Position numbers and translations under genes: made by a program. 24,663 nucleotides of DNA, from the IMG/VR virus record IMGVR_UViG_3300007517_000035, positions 1-24,663 of that record; one strand, given 5' to 3'. Numbering within the stretch: the first letter of the stretch is position 1; every line of letters begins with the position of its first letter. Positions 1-7,046 of the stretch are shown here, in pieces. Under the pieces are notes generated by a model, which worked only from the letters and a program-made list of their open reading frames with translations, was not told the DNA's origin and searched no databases. This DNA is from a virus.

Positions 1-16
1 ATCTAAGGGAGGAATC

Positions 17-24
17 TATCTTTG
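17..24 (+). promoter_or_regulatory. Probable -7 promoter box of the tRNA-Glu gene
   Basis: The octamer TATCTTTG matches the Bacteroidota housekeeping -7 consensus TAnnTTTG exactly and ends 19 nt before the mature tRNA 5' end, a fitting distance for a short tRNA leader. The matching -33 TTTG element would fall off the left edge of the window, so it cannot be checked here. Confidence 0.55.
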
Positions 25-43
25 CGCCCTCTTACAGAAAGAC

Positions 44-115
44 GGTCCGTTCGTCTAGGGGTTAGGACACCAGATTTTCATTCTGGTAACACGGGTTCGA
101 TTCCCGTACGGACTA
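44..115 (+). tRNA. tRNA-Glu (anticodon TTC)
   Basis: A full cloverleaf can be drawn. The acceptor stem pairs GGTCCGT with ACGGACT (first pair G-U), the D arm is GTCT/GGAC, the anticodon stem CCAGA/TCTGG encloses a TTTTCAT loop with anticodon TTC, and the T arm ACGGG-TTCGATT-CCCGT carries the invariant TTCGA. The discriminator is A115, and CCA is not encoded. The anticodon reads GAA/GAG, so this is glutamate tRNA. It lies just upstream of a tyrosine integrase in the same orientation, which is typical for a gene used as a phage attachment site. Confidence 0.96.
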
Positions 116-118
116 CAA
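92..118 (+). other. Inferred left attachment site (3' end of tRNA-Glu)
   Basis: Inference only. Tyrosine integrases commonly recombine within the T arm and acceptor 3' half of a tRNA gene and restore the tRNA on integration. Here the integrase starts 106 bp past the tRNA and the phage continues to the right edge. No second copy of this tRNA 3' sequence occurs in the window, so the core boundaries cannot be fixed; the partner site should lie beyond the right edge. Confidence 0.45.
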
Positions 119-136
119 TAATGCCTTTTTAATATT

Positions 137-174
137 AAATACCCGCTTTCAACATCAGGAAGCGGGTATTTTTT
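137..174 (+). terminator. Rho-independent terminator of the tRNA-Glu transcript
   Basis: A 12-bp perfect stem (137-148 with 160-171, core TACCCGCTT/AAGCGGGTA) with an 11-nt loop runs into a T tract reaching 174. It sits 22 nt after the tRNA and 48 nt before the integrase start, so it should separate host tRNA transcription from the integrase gene. Confidence 0.85.
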
Positions 175-177
175 ACG

Positions 178-270
178 CATCCTGCTTCTGAATTGCTTCA
201 CAATAACAAAAAAGAACCTATATGACTTTTAGCTGCAAAATCACCCTGTCTGAATATCAGAAGCAGGATG
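178..270 (+). repeat. 14-bp perfect inverted repeat flanking the integrase start codon
   Basis: CATCCTGCTTCTGA at 178-191 is the exact reverse complement of TCAGAAGCAGGATG at 257-270. The right arm lies inside the integrase coding sequence (codons 12-17) and the start codon (222-224) is in the 65-nt interval between the arms. The pair could be two operator or integrase-arm half sites, or form an RNA stem around the translation start. Function is unknown. Confidence 0.7.
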
Positions 271-1394
271 GATCATTGATGGTCTATATTCAGGCGATCA
301 TTGATCGCAAAAAGGCAACAGTGCCGCTTGGATTCTACCTCAAAAAGGAATTTTTTGACCAGCGCAGGCAACTTGTTAAGTCGAGCCACGCCAATGCTGA
401 GACTTATAATACTGAAATAAGCATGGCTTTGACCAGCGCAAACCTGATCGCCTCAAGGTGCCGGATTGAAAAACGGGCTTTGACCGCTGATATCTTTCGC
501 AAATCCTTTACAAACCACGCAGACGAGGTTGATTTTATCAGGTTTGTGAAGCAGGAGCTTACACTCAATGCCCCCGGATTGGCCGAGAATACTATCAAAC
601 AGCACAACACGGTTATCAACAAGCTGCTAGTATTTCGGAAGGTTATTCCCTTCAATCAGGTAACCCCGCAGCTTATGCAAGAGTTCAAAAATTATCTTGG
701 CAAGTCGCTTGGAAATCCTACGGTAAACAAGATTTTAAAAATAGTAAAATACTATTTGAGTGAATCCAAGAAACGCGGGCACACCTTTGAGGATCCGTTT
801 GTATCGATCAAAATAAAATCGTTTCTATCAAACAGGCTTGCCCTTACAGAATTGGAATTGAAAAGATTAGAGGATTACTACAATAAATCGGACTGCCAGC
901 GATCTCATAAAAAGCTACTCAGGTATTTTCTGTTCTGCTGTTACACCGGGCTACGCATATCAGATATTGGTAAGATCACTTGGAACAATATTCACGATGA
1001 TTTACTAATCTATATCCCAGAGAAAACAAAAAGGAAGGGCGAAACCATTACCATACCGATTACCAGAGAGCGGGAATTTTTGCCGCCATTTAAAACTGGT
1101 GGCCAGCCTATCTTCGAAACTTATACAGATCAGTTTAGCAACCGCCACTTAAAAAAAATAGCCATTAGCGCGGGAATAAAGAAGGAGATTTCATTCCATA
1201 CCAGCCGCCATACCTTTGGAACATTGATGGCAGAAAGCGGCCATCTTTCAGAAACGCAGAAAATGATGGGACACTCGGATATTAAGACTACGATGGGTTA
1301 TATCCACACTTCGAATAAAAATCTGATTGATGCGAAGAAAAAAAGGTTTGGCTTTTCTAATGAAATTGAAGCCAGTAATTTGATTAGCAAATAA
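222..1394 (+). CDS. int: Tyrosine recombinase / phage integrase
   Basis: This 390-aa protein should catalyse site-specific integration and excision of the prophage at the adjacent tRNA-Glu. The N-terminal ~95 residues look like the arm-DNA-binding domain of Bacteroidota integrases, residues ~100-200 form the SAM-like core-binding domain, and residues ~205-380 the catalytic domain. Catalytic residues visible are R245 (YTGLRISD), a lysine near 270 in the beta-hairpin (EKTKRKGET), H326 and R329 (HTSRH), H351 (MMGHSD) and the nucleophile Y360 (MGYIH). Length and domain order are normal and nothing is missing. The start is the ATG at 222; no Shine-Dalgarno is visible, as usual in Bacteroidota. It is the only plus-strand protein gene in the window and converges on the terminase gene. 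It could instead belong to an ICE, but the capsid, portal and terminase genes make a phage clear. Confidence 0.95.
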   Translation: MTFSCKITLSEYQKQDGSLMVYIQAIIDRKKATVPLGFYLKKEFFDQRRQLVKSSHANAETYNTEISMALTSANLIASRCRIEKRALTADIFRKSFTNHADEVDFIRFVKQELTLNAPGLAENTIKQHNTVINKLLVFRKVIPFNQVTPQLMQEFKNYLGKSLGNPTVNKILKIVKYYLSESKKRGHTFEDPFVSIKIKSFLSNRLALTELELKRLEDYYNKSDCQRSHKKLLRYFLFCCYTGLRISDIGKITWNNIHDDLLIYIPEKTKRKGETITIPITREREFLPPFKTGGQPIFETYTDQFSNRHLKKIAISAGIKKEISFHTSRHTFGTLMAESGHLSETQKMMGHSDIKTTMGYIHTSNKNLIDAKKKRFGFSNEIEASNLISK

Positions 1395-1460
1395 TTGAGT
1401 TCCGAAACCCAAAAACCCAAATAAAAAAGTAACGCAAGATTCCCGAAGGACTTAACTCAA

Positions 1461-1484
1461 TGGCGATCGCCAATTCTATTTTTT
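1461..1484 (+). terminator. Possible terminator or binding site between integrase and terminase
   Basis: The 110-bp convergent gap (1395-1504) contains a perfect 12-bp palindrome TGGCGATCGCCA (1461-1472) followed by a T-rich run ending in six T at 1479-1484. An 8-bp inverted pair ATTGAGTT (1394-1401) / AACTCAAT (1454-1461) brackets the left part of the gap. The palindrome stem is short once a loop is allowed, so terminator activity for the integrase mRNA is only a possibility; a protein-binding palindrome is equally possible. Confidence 0.3.
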
Positions 1485-1504
1485 AAATGAAATATGAAAT
1501 TTAG

Positions 1505-3010
1505 TTATGTTAAGCTCATAGAATAGGCATCGATTGCCTCGCCTTTTTCTCTATGTTTTAGTGCGTGATAAACGCGGTAGTCGTGCGCATCGGTGTAGTG
1601 GGTGGCATGCTCTGGTTTGATACCGCTATCAGGGTGTTCACTGCTCTTGTCTTTGTTCTGGTCCTTCATAGGTGCAGACTCCATGGCTATTCGAAAGTCG
1701 GTGCAGCGTGCGTTATACCTTAGGCGCGGCAGGCGGGTATCTTCTTCGCTGTGTAGCTTACTGATGAAGCGATGGCGTTCGCTTTGATCTACATCGCCTG
1801 TCTTGCGCTGTATCACTCGCCAACCTTTATCTCTTAGCCGCTCGGCAAACTGCTCGAAGTAGTTGAGCTTAGCGTTGGCCTGCCTGTTGTTGCCCGTCTT
1901 ATCGCCCCACTGATAGGCAATCTTAGCCTTGTGCATGCGATAGTATTCGATAAACTGATCAGCTAGATCGTCTATGGTCATCGGGTTTTTCACGTGCATG
2001 GTGTTCACGAACCGCAGTTCTTTGGGATATTCTTGGTCTATAGTTATGCAGTTGAACACCCCCCAATCGTGGCTAAGGTGCAGGGGCATATCCGGATTGT
2101 AATCGTCACGGCCAACATCATAGCTCGCATCGCGCTTAAAGGATGCACCCAATGGCTGGCTTATAAGTACCTCTGTGGCCAATGCTGTGTACCAGTGCAG
2201 CGTGGCCAGCTTAGGATAAAACAGATTGCCCCAGCTATTCACTTGCTGGTTGCGGATCATCACCAAAATGGCGTTCGCTTCCATCTCTGCTTCCATTTGC
2301 ATGATTGCTTTTTTGCCGAGTACATGGTGGTTCATCCACGTGCTTCCAAGCTGCACCTTTGCGTTTGGCTCCCACCCAATGAAGCTGTACATTTTGGGGT
2401 TTGCTTTTGCTTTGTGATAATAATCCAATAGCCAGTCGCCATTTCCCCGGAAGGGCATAGAGCTGCTAAATTTTTGCTGCAAATGTATTGGCACGTTTTT
2501 GAAGCTCGGGTGCGTGCCGCGCATGGTGGGGATGACGTAGTTGTCATAGCTCTCTTTATCGATCAGATAAGCCTCGTCTGTTTCGGCATCATCATAAGAG
2601 CCGCCTGATATCAATGCGGGTCGATCAAAGCTCCCAAATACAATCGTGCGCCCGTTCCACCAAGTGACCACATTCTCATAGCGATGAGGCTTGTGCCAGG
2701 GTTTTGCAAAGTGCTTTGGCGGTGTTTTGCCCACTACATAATGCAGGCCTTCTATATAGCCAAGGTGCTGCTCCCAAGCGGCCTTCATGGGGATGAGCGT
2801 TTTGGTATAGATCATTGAGTAAGTAGGACTGTTGAAAAGCCCCAAGCTGCGTGGCATGAGTGCTACTTTGTTGGCCTGACTCAGCCCGTTTGTAAAGCTT
2901 TTTGAAAATCCTCTGCCTGCAATGATAGCCGCGTAGGGGGCATTGCTTATCAAATGTATGCGAGCTACGGGGTTAAGATAGCGGTCAATTTTTTTGGCTT
3001 TTATTTTCAT
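1505..3010 (-). CDS. terL: Phage terminase large subunit
   Basis: A 501-aa DNA-packaging motor with ATPase and nuclease domains. Walker A is AGRGFSKS at residues 31-38; it deviates from the textbook GxxGxGK(S/T) by Ser at 36 but keeps K37 and S38. A Walker B/catalytic acid stretch ETDEA places D145-E146. The C-terminal RNase H-like nuclease shows the expected three acidic blocks: D315 (LSHDWG), D370 (WGDKTG) and D477 (DAHDY). Normal length, apparently intact. Its ATG overlaps the small-terminase stop as ATGA, indicating coupled translation. It is the last gene of the long minus-strand cluster, ending 110 bp from the integrase stop, whereas terminase usually opens the late region. Confidence 0.93.
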   Translation of the reverse strand: MKIKAKKIDRYLNPVARIHLISNAPYAAIIAGRGFSKSFTNGLSQANKVALMPRSLGLFNSPTYSMIYTKTLIPMKAAWEQHLGYIEGLHYVVGKTPPKHFAKPWHKPHRYENVVTWWNGRTIVFGSFDRPALISGGSYDDAETDEAYLIDKESYDNYVIPTMRGTHPSFKNVPIHLQQKFSSSMPFRGNGDWLLDYYHKAKANPKMYSFIGWEPNAKVQLGSTWMNHHVLGKKAIMQMEAEMEANAILVMIRNQQVNSWGNLFYPKLATLHWYTALATEVLISQPLGASFKRDASYDVGRDDYNPDMPLHLSHDWGVFNCITIDQEYPKELRFVNTMHVKNPMTIDDLADQFIEYYRMHKAKIAYQWGDKTGNNRQANAKLNYFEQFAERLRDKGWRVIQRKTGDVDQSERHRFISKLHSEEDTRLPRLRYNARCTDFRIAMESAPMKDQNKDKSSEHPDSGIKPEHATHYTDAHDYRVYHALKHREKGEAIDAYSMSLT

Positions 3011-3588
3011 GGCACATCTTCATGCTCAATATCGCTGACCAAATCTGCCTGAATTTTGCGCGCCTGTTTGATTAGGTCTGTAGGGTCAGAAGTGATGGTG
3101 ATCGTATGTGGGCGAAATTTTTTAAGCATCTCGGCCATGCCGCCATCCATCGCATGATCTTTTAACCCGGTTATCTCTAGCCACCGGTTAAAATAGCGTT
3201 CGCTCATCTCATGATCATCTCTTTTATCTGCCTGCTCAATTTTTCTTAGAGCAATTTCTTCGGCAATCGCGCGTTTGTACTCCTTCACCTTTGGCCGTGG
3301 ATCTCCAAACAAGATCATCGCGTGTTTTACATCTTCATAAGCGGTACTTGTTGATATGGAAAACATTTTAACCAGTTCATCGGCTGCGGTTTTTATAGTT
3401 TTAGGAGCGCACAAAAGAAACCATGCTTTCTCCCACCGATCAGAAATAGCGAGTTCTTCTGCCGATAGTTCTATGCGTGTTTTGCTGTCGTGGATATGCT
3501 TGTAGATGCGATCAAAAATAGAATCGTTGATGCGCCTTGCTTGCCTTGGCAACTGCGTTGGGCGCGGTGCTTCATCCTCTTGCTCCAT
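3007..3588 (-). CDS. terS: Putative terminase small subunit
   Basis: A 193-aa, charged, helical protein directly upstream of and overlapping terL by 4 bp (ATGA). Residues ~65-92 (TAADELVKMF followed by SISTSTAYEDVKH) read as a helix-turn-helix, the usual DNA-recognition element of small terminases that bind the packaging site and recruit TerL. The rest is helical and could oligomerise. Identification rests on position, size and this HTH rather than a specific signature. The start at 3588 overlaps the preceding gene by 17 bp; no later Met would preserve the HTH with a shorter overlap. Confidence 0.75.
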   Translation of the reverse strand: MEQEDEAPRPTQLPRQARRINDSIFDRIYKHIHDSKTRIELSAEELAISDRWEKAWFLLCAPKTIKTAADELVKMFSISTSTAYEDVKHAMILFGDPRPKVKEYKRAIAEEIALRKIEQADKRDDHEMSERYFNRWLEITGLKDHAMDGGMAEMLKKFRPHTITITSDPTDLIKQARKIQADLVSDIEHEDVP

Positions 3589-4267
3589 ACTGAATCCTTT
3601 TTATTTTACCTCGCAGCTCATCGCGCTTCGCACATGCCAGCGCCATCTTTATTTTGTAGTCATCTAACCGTGCCGATTTCGTAGGTCCTTTGAGCCCACC
3701 ATTTATCTGTGTGATGGTTCTATGCGTTTTGTAGATCAAATCATTGAGCCTTGTTATTTCGTTGCTGATCGCTGCCGCGCTATCGTTTGTTTCGCTCGGC
3801 TTTGCCTCCATCTTTATTTCAGGGCGCGTGCCATACTTCATCACATGCTGGATTTCATCCCATAACGCAATGGCCTTGTCTGTGTAGGCCTGTATGTTGG
3901 CCGCGTGTGCAGCCAGTTCGGTCATGGGCATGTTGCCCTTCATAAACTCAATGGCCATGGCCGGGCTTTGCTTGTGCAGGTGTTCTTGAAGTTCTGTTAC
4001 CAGAGATGCGCTTTGGGTACTTAGCTTGGCACGCTCTTTTTTCGCCACCGTCATGCTCGCCCACAGTTCATCTAGTATAAGCTGCTGGGCGGTTGCCTGC
4101 TTTAATGGAGGGGCTAAAACAAACTCGCCACCTTCTAAGTTAGCACGCCCGCCAATCGCCATTTTTGGCCTTTCATTTTTGGCTTTAACCTTAATAACCG
4201 GCAACGAAATTGGTCTCTCCAGTCTTTCTTTCTCTTTGCGGATGGCGGCACCTACGTTTAGCTTCAT
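3572..4267 (-). CDS. Conserved helical phage protein of unknown function
   Basis: A 231-aa protein I cannot assign. A basic N-terminus (many Lys/Arg in residues 1-37) leads to a glycine-rich stretch near 39-47, then mostly alpha-helix with coiled-coil character at ~58-100 and ~165-225. No signal peptide, membrane span or catalytic motif is visible. It overlaps the upstream small gene by ATGA and the terminase small subunit by 17 bp, so it is translated within the terminase unit and may assist packaging or head completion; that is inference from position only. Confidence 0.7.
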   Translation of the reverse strand: MKLNVGAAIRKEKERLERPISLPVIKVKAKNERPKMAIGGRANLEGGEFVLAPPLKQATAQQLILDELWASMTVAKKERAKLSTQSASLVTELQEHLHKQSPAMAIEFMKGNMPMTELAAHAANIQAYTDKAIALWDEIQHVMKYGTRPEIKMEAKPSETNDSAAAISNEITRLNDLIYKTHRTITQINGGLKGPTKSARLDDYKIKMALACAKRDELRGKIKRIQYGARG

Positions 4268-4509
4268 GCTGCTTTCATTAAAATTTCGATTTGTTCTTGT
4301 TTTAGCAAGATCGCAAACCTGCGCGCATCGAAATACTCGTAAGGAGAAAAGTGATCGATGTTAAGTTCTGCTAATTTGTACCCCATGATGCCGTTTTGAC
4401 TGATTAGCCTATCGGCCTGTACCACCGTGTAGGGTTTACCTTCAACAAGCCAGTATAGTTCTGGTATTTCGTTCGGTTTACCTTTTGCGTCTATGCATAT
4501 TACGTCCAT
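4264..4509 (-). CDS. Small conserved Bacteroidota-phage protein
   Basis: An 81-aa protein beginning MDVICIDAKGKPNEIP, with a small beta-rich layout (GKPYTVVQADRL, then YKLAELNID and FDARRF). I recognise this general pattern from many Bacteroidota prophages, where it has no known role. The ATG at 4509 is preferred over the in-frame GTG at 4539 because the conserved part starts there and a recurring promoter-like motif (4515-4549) lies immediately upstream; the GTG start would lie inside that motif's spacer. Its stop overlaps the next start as ATGA, so it is the first gene of the terminase unit. Confidence 0.75.
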   Translation of the reverse strand: MDVICIDAKGKPNEIPELYWLVEGKPYTVVQADRLISQNGIMGYKLAELNIDHFSPYEYFDARRFAILLKQEQIEILMKAA

Positions 4510-4514
4510 GTCCG

Positions 4515-4552
4515 TAAAATTGGCGACAACAGATCGCACAATTTAGGACAGC
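4515..4552 (-). promoter_or_regulatory. Late-promoter-like motif, site D (terminase unit)
   Basis: On the minus strand the gap after the tape-measure stop holds GCTGTCCTAA (4552-4543), exactly 20 nt, then CAATTTTA (4522-4515), ending 5 nt before the ATG at 4509. The same arrangement occurs at 13277, 16574 and 20383. Site D is the weakest in its octamer (last base A rather than G). Confidence 0.5.
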
Positions 4553-4567
4553 ATCGCCAGTTAGCAT

Positions 4568-6511
4568 TTACACATTGGCTTCGTTCACGAGTTTGTTCAA
4601 CACATTCAGTCCCTTGGAAGTGTCCTGTAGATTATTAACTACCCTGATGGTAGCTATTTTTGAATCGATTCTCTTATCCATTGCGGCTGCCATCTTATCA
4701 TAGTCAAACATGCCTCCCGCGTTTGCGCTTGGCATAGCGCCTCGGCTGTTATCAAATGGGTTTGTTGGGCCGCCAGCGGCAAAGCTACGGCCACCGCCAG
4801 CCACGTTTATCTGGCTTGCCATGTTGCGAAGGTATGGGTCTCTGTAAACTCCCTTCGCCATAAACAGCTCATCACCTTCTACCTCTACTTGTATACCGCC
4901 CTGTGCATGGCTGGGGCCTTTAAATACTCCCCCTCTTTCAAACTTTTGCGCCTGTATCGCTTGCACAGCCGCTGCCGTGCGTGCCGCAGAAAAACCAATG
5001 CGAAAGGCTGCCAACACCTGCCCAAACGGGCCCAAGGCGGCAAAGGTCTTTGCAATCTCTGAAATCTCCATAATACCGTTCACCAATACCTGCCCGGTCT
5101 GTAGTGTTTTTATAGCATTGGCGTTTTTCTTGCGTGCCTCTGATGTTGCGCCCAACAGTGCAATCGTGCTGTTGGCACCTTCGTTAAAGGTGGCAAGGGT
5201 TTCGGCCTCAATGGCTCTCTTACCTTCTTCTATAAGTCTAAATTCTTCTGAATCCTTTTTATAGGCTTCGGTTTTTTTCTGCAAATGGGTGAGTAAAGCC
5301 GTCATGCTTATTTTGGCTTTGGCTGTAGCTTTGGCCTCCTGAGTTTCTTCCAGGAATTCGTTGTTTTTGTTGGCTCTATTCTCCTGCTCTTGCACAACCT
5401 TACTTTGGTCTTGATCTGTTTTCTTTGCGGCCTCTAATAGCTTAATTCTTCGTTCCTCCTGTTTATCGATAAGTGCATTTCTCTGATTTTGAAGTTTCTC
5501 CAAAGTCTTGAGAGACTCAGCCTGCGCCTCATCTACCGCTCGTATGCTATCCGATAGTTTTGTTGCCTCATCGCCACCTATTTTTGAGTTTTCAAGCAAG
5601 CGCATGCCGTAGGTCTGCGTTGTTTCATTCAGCTGCCTTTGAATATCATGCTTCATTCCAATGGCTTCAATGTCTATATCGCTTTGCCTTCGCGTAAGGC
5701 TCATTCTGTCATTGGTTTGTTTCTGCAAAAGGCCTTCTGCTTTTGTTTGAAGTGCAATTCTTTCGGCCTCAGTCTTTGTCCTATCTTTTGATTGAAGGAT
5801 CAACTCGTCAATTGTATTTTTTAGCCCTTGCTCTGCCGCTTTGAACTGATTGGTCTCATCTTCTAATTGATTTTGCTTATCTGCCAATTGCCCAGAAAGT
5901 TCTACGGCCCGTTGCAGTTGATCACCCACCCCGCTCACACTGTTTTTCATCTCTCCAAAACCTTTTTTAAAATCTCCGGAAAGGATCGAGACAATACCTT
6001 TTCCAAACCTACCGAGGCGTTCCAACAGCACATCAAAAATGGCAGTTATTTGCCCCCATCTCTTGCCAAAAAGATCAGCCGTTTCATCGTCTGTTTTAAT
6101 GGCTGCATAAATAGCACCTATACCCAATGCAATGGCCACCACTATGGCACCAATGCCCGTGGCGATAATGGCGGCTGACAGCCCCCAGAAACTGGTCGTT
6201 AGCCCACCTACACCAACACGCGCGGCTGATAGCGCCCCCGATAGCTGGCTAAAGCCGGGTATCTGATTAAGTATGCCGCCAAACTGCCCTTTCAAACTGT
6301 TGCTTGCGTCCGTGGTATTCTTTATCTCTTTTTTGACATCACCCATTTTGCCTTCAACCTGATTGAGCGAGGCCGCAGACTTAATAAACTCTTCCGTACC
6401 GGGCTTTAAGCCACCAACCTCTTTGCGCAATGCTGCTGCTTGGTTGGTAAGCTGCTTTAGGGTTTCGCCTGCCTTCTGGCCGTTGGCCAATTCAATGTTA
6501 ATTTTTGCCAT
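4568..6511 (-). CDS. Tail tape measure protein
   Basis: A 647-aa protein with the usual tape-measure architecture. The N-terminus is helical with repeated polar heptads, a hydrophobic segment at ~108-137 (rich in Ala, Ile, Gly) would interact with the host membrane at injection, long coiled coils follow at ~195-400, and the C-terminus carries a GG-rich region (RGGVFKGPSHAQGG, near 530). It scaffolds tail-tube assembly and sets tail length; at the general ratio of about 0.15 nm per residue the tail would be near 100 nm. It starts 9 nt after the preceding stop. The genes just upstream are baseplate-like rather than the usual tube and frameshifted chaperone genes. Confidence 0.9.
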   Translation of the reverse strand: MAKINIELANGQKAGETLKQLTNQAAALRKEVGGLKPGTEEFIKSAASLNQVEGKMGDVKKEIKNTTDASNSLKGQFGGILNQIPGFSQLSGALSAARVGVGGLTTSFWGLSAAIIATGIGAIVVAIALGIGAIYAAIKTDDETADLFGKRWGQITAIFDVLLERLGRFGKGIVSILSGDFKKGFGEMKNSVSGVGDQLQRAVELSGQLADKQNQLEDETNQFKAAEQGLKNTIDELILQSKDRTKTEAERIALQTKAEGLLQKQTNDRMSLTRRQSDIDIEAIGMKHDIQRQLNETTQTYGMRLLENSKIGGDEATKLSDSIRAVDEAQAESLKTLEKLQNQRNALIDKQEERRIKLLEAAKKTDQDQSKVVQEQENRANKNNEFLEETQEAKATAKAKISMTALLTHLQKKTEAYKKDSEEFRLIEEGKRAIEAETLATFNEGANSTIALLGATSEARKKNANAIKTLQTGQVLVNGIMEISEIAKTFAALGPFGQVLAAFRIGFSAARTAAAVQAIQAQKFERGGVFKGPSHAQGGIQVEVEGDELFMAKGVYRDPYLRNMASQINVAGGGRSFAAGGPTNPFDNSRGAMPSANAGGMFDYDKMAAAMDKRIDSKIATIRVVNNLQDTSKGLNVLNKLVNEANV

Positions 6512-6520
6512 GGTATTTTT

Positions 6521-7045
6521 TTATGGTTTCTCCAATGAAGCGGTTAGTTCATATTCAATGCCGCGCTCCCATATCGTCACTGTGTCGGCATTCATTTGTT
6601 TTACAATTTTTACAAGGGTTTTGCGCTTCCATCCTTTGGCCTTCCATTGGCTGTGCTTGCGCTTTGCCCACGCTACCCCAGCGGCAATCTTTTTTATTTG
6701 CGCTTCGTTGCTCAGCCGTGTGCTGCCCACGCCACTTACATAGCGGAAGCTGCTCACACCCTTTGCCGCCACCCACTTCTCTAGCTTCTTTAGGTCTGGC
6801 ACTTTGTTCCACACTGGGTTTTTGTAATCCAAAAATCGGCCATGATCTTTATAGAGTAGGCTTACCATTGGTGGGTCTGTTTCGCTGGCGGCTTTCACAT
6901 CTACAGCAAGCGAGTTCAACAGTTCTTTGGTGGCGGTGAGCCGTGCTGCTGTTATCACGCTGGTGGCTTTTGCGAGCAGTTCTTGAGCCTTCTGTTGTGC
7001 GAGGGTGTTTAGGGCGGTTTGTATGTGCGCGGGTATAGGGGTCAT
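6521..7045 (-). CDS. Putative neck / tail-completion protein (HK97 gp10-like)
   Basis: A 174-aa basic protein. The layout (long N-terminal helix, DYKNPVWNKVPDLKKLEKWV in the middle, then WAKRKHSQWKAKGW and a helical C-terminus) resembles gp10-type head-tail joining proteins seen in Bacteroidota phages, where a 'GRFLDxGxxW...' block is followed by 'AxAxAxxIxxxGW'. It starts one base after the stop of the baseplate-like gene (TGA-G-ATG) and precedes the tape measure. The assignment is by pattern memory and context and is moderate; a tail-associated role of another kind is possible. Confidence 0.55.
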   Translation of the reverse strand: MTPIPAHIQTALNTLAQQKAQELLAKATSVITAARLTATKELLNSLAVDVKAASETDPPMVSLLYKDHGRFLDYKNPVWNKVPDLKKLEKWVAAKGVSSFRYVSGVGSTRLSNEAQIKKIAAGVAWAKRKHSQWKAKGWKRKTLVKIVKQMNADTVTIWERGIEYELTASLEKP

Positions 7046-7046
7046 C

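Noticed and set aside
62-68. TTAGGAC inside tRNA-Glu as a fifth motif copy
   Set aside because: It is the conserved D-arm sequence of the tRNA and has no matching octamer 20 nt away.
1994-2431. Plus-strand open frame of 145 codons opposite terL
   Set aside because: It lies wholly opposite a well-supported terminase gene and its translation is unlike a real protein. The other plus-strand frames between 1602 and 24161 are shadows of the same kind.
2823-2829. GTAGGAC inside terL as another motif copy
   Set aside because: It lies in coding sequence and the base run at the required 20-nt spacing (AAACGCTC) does not fit (T/C)AANTT.
4510-4539. GTG start for the 81-aa gene
   Set aside because: The ATG at 4509 begins the conserved part and the GTG lies within the promoter-like spacer.
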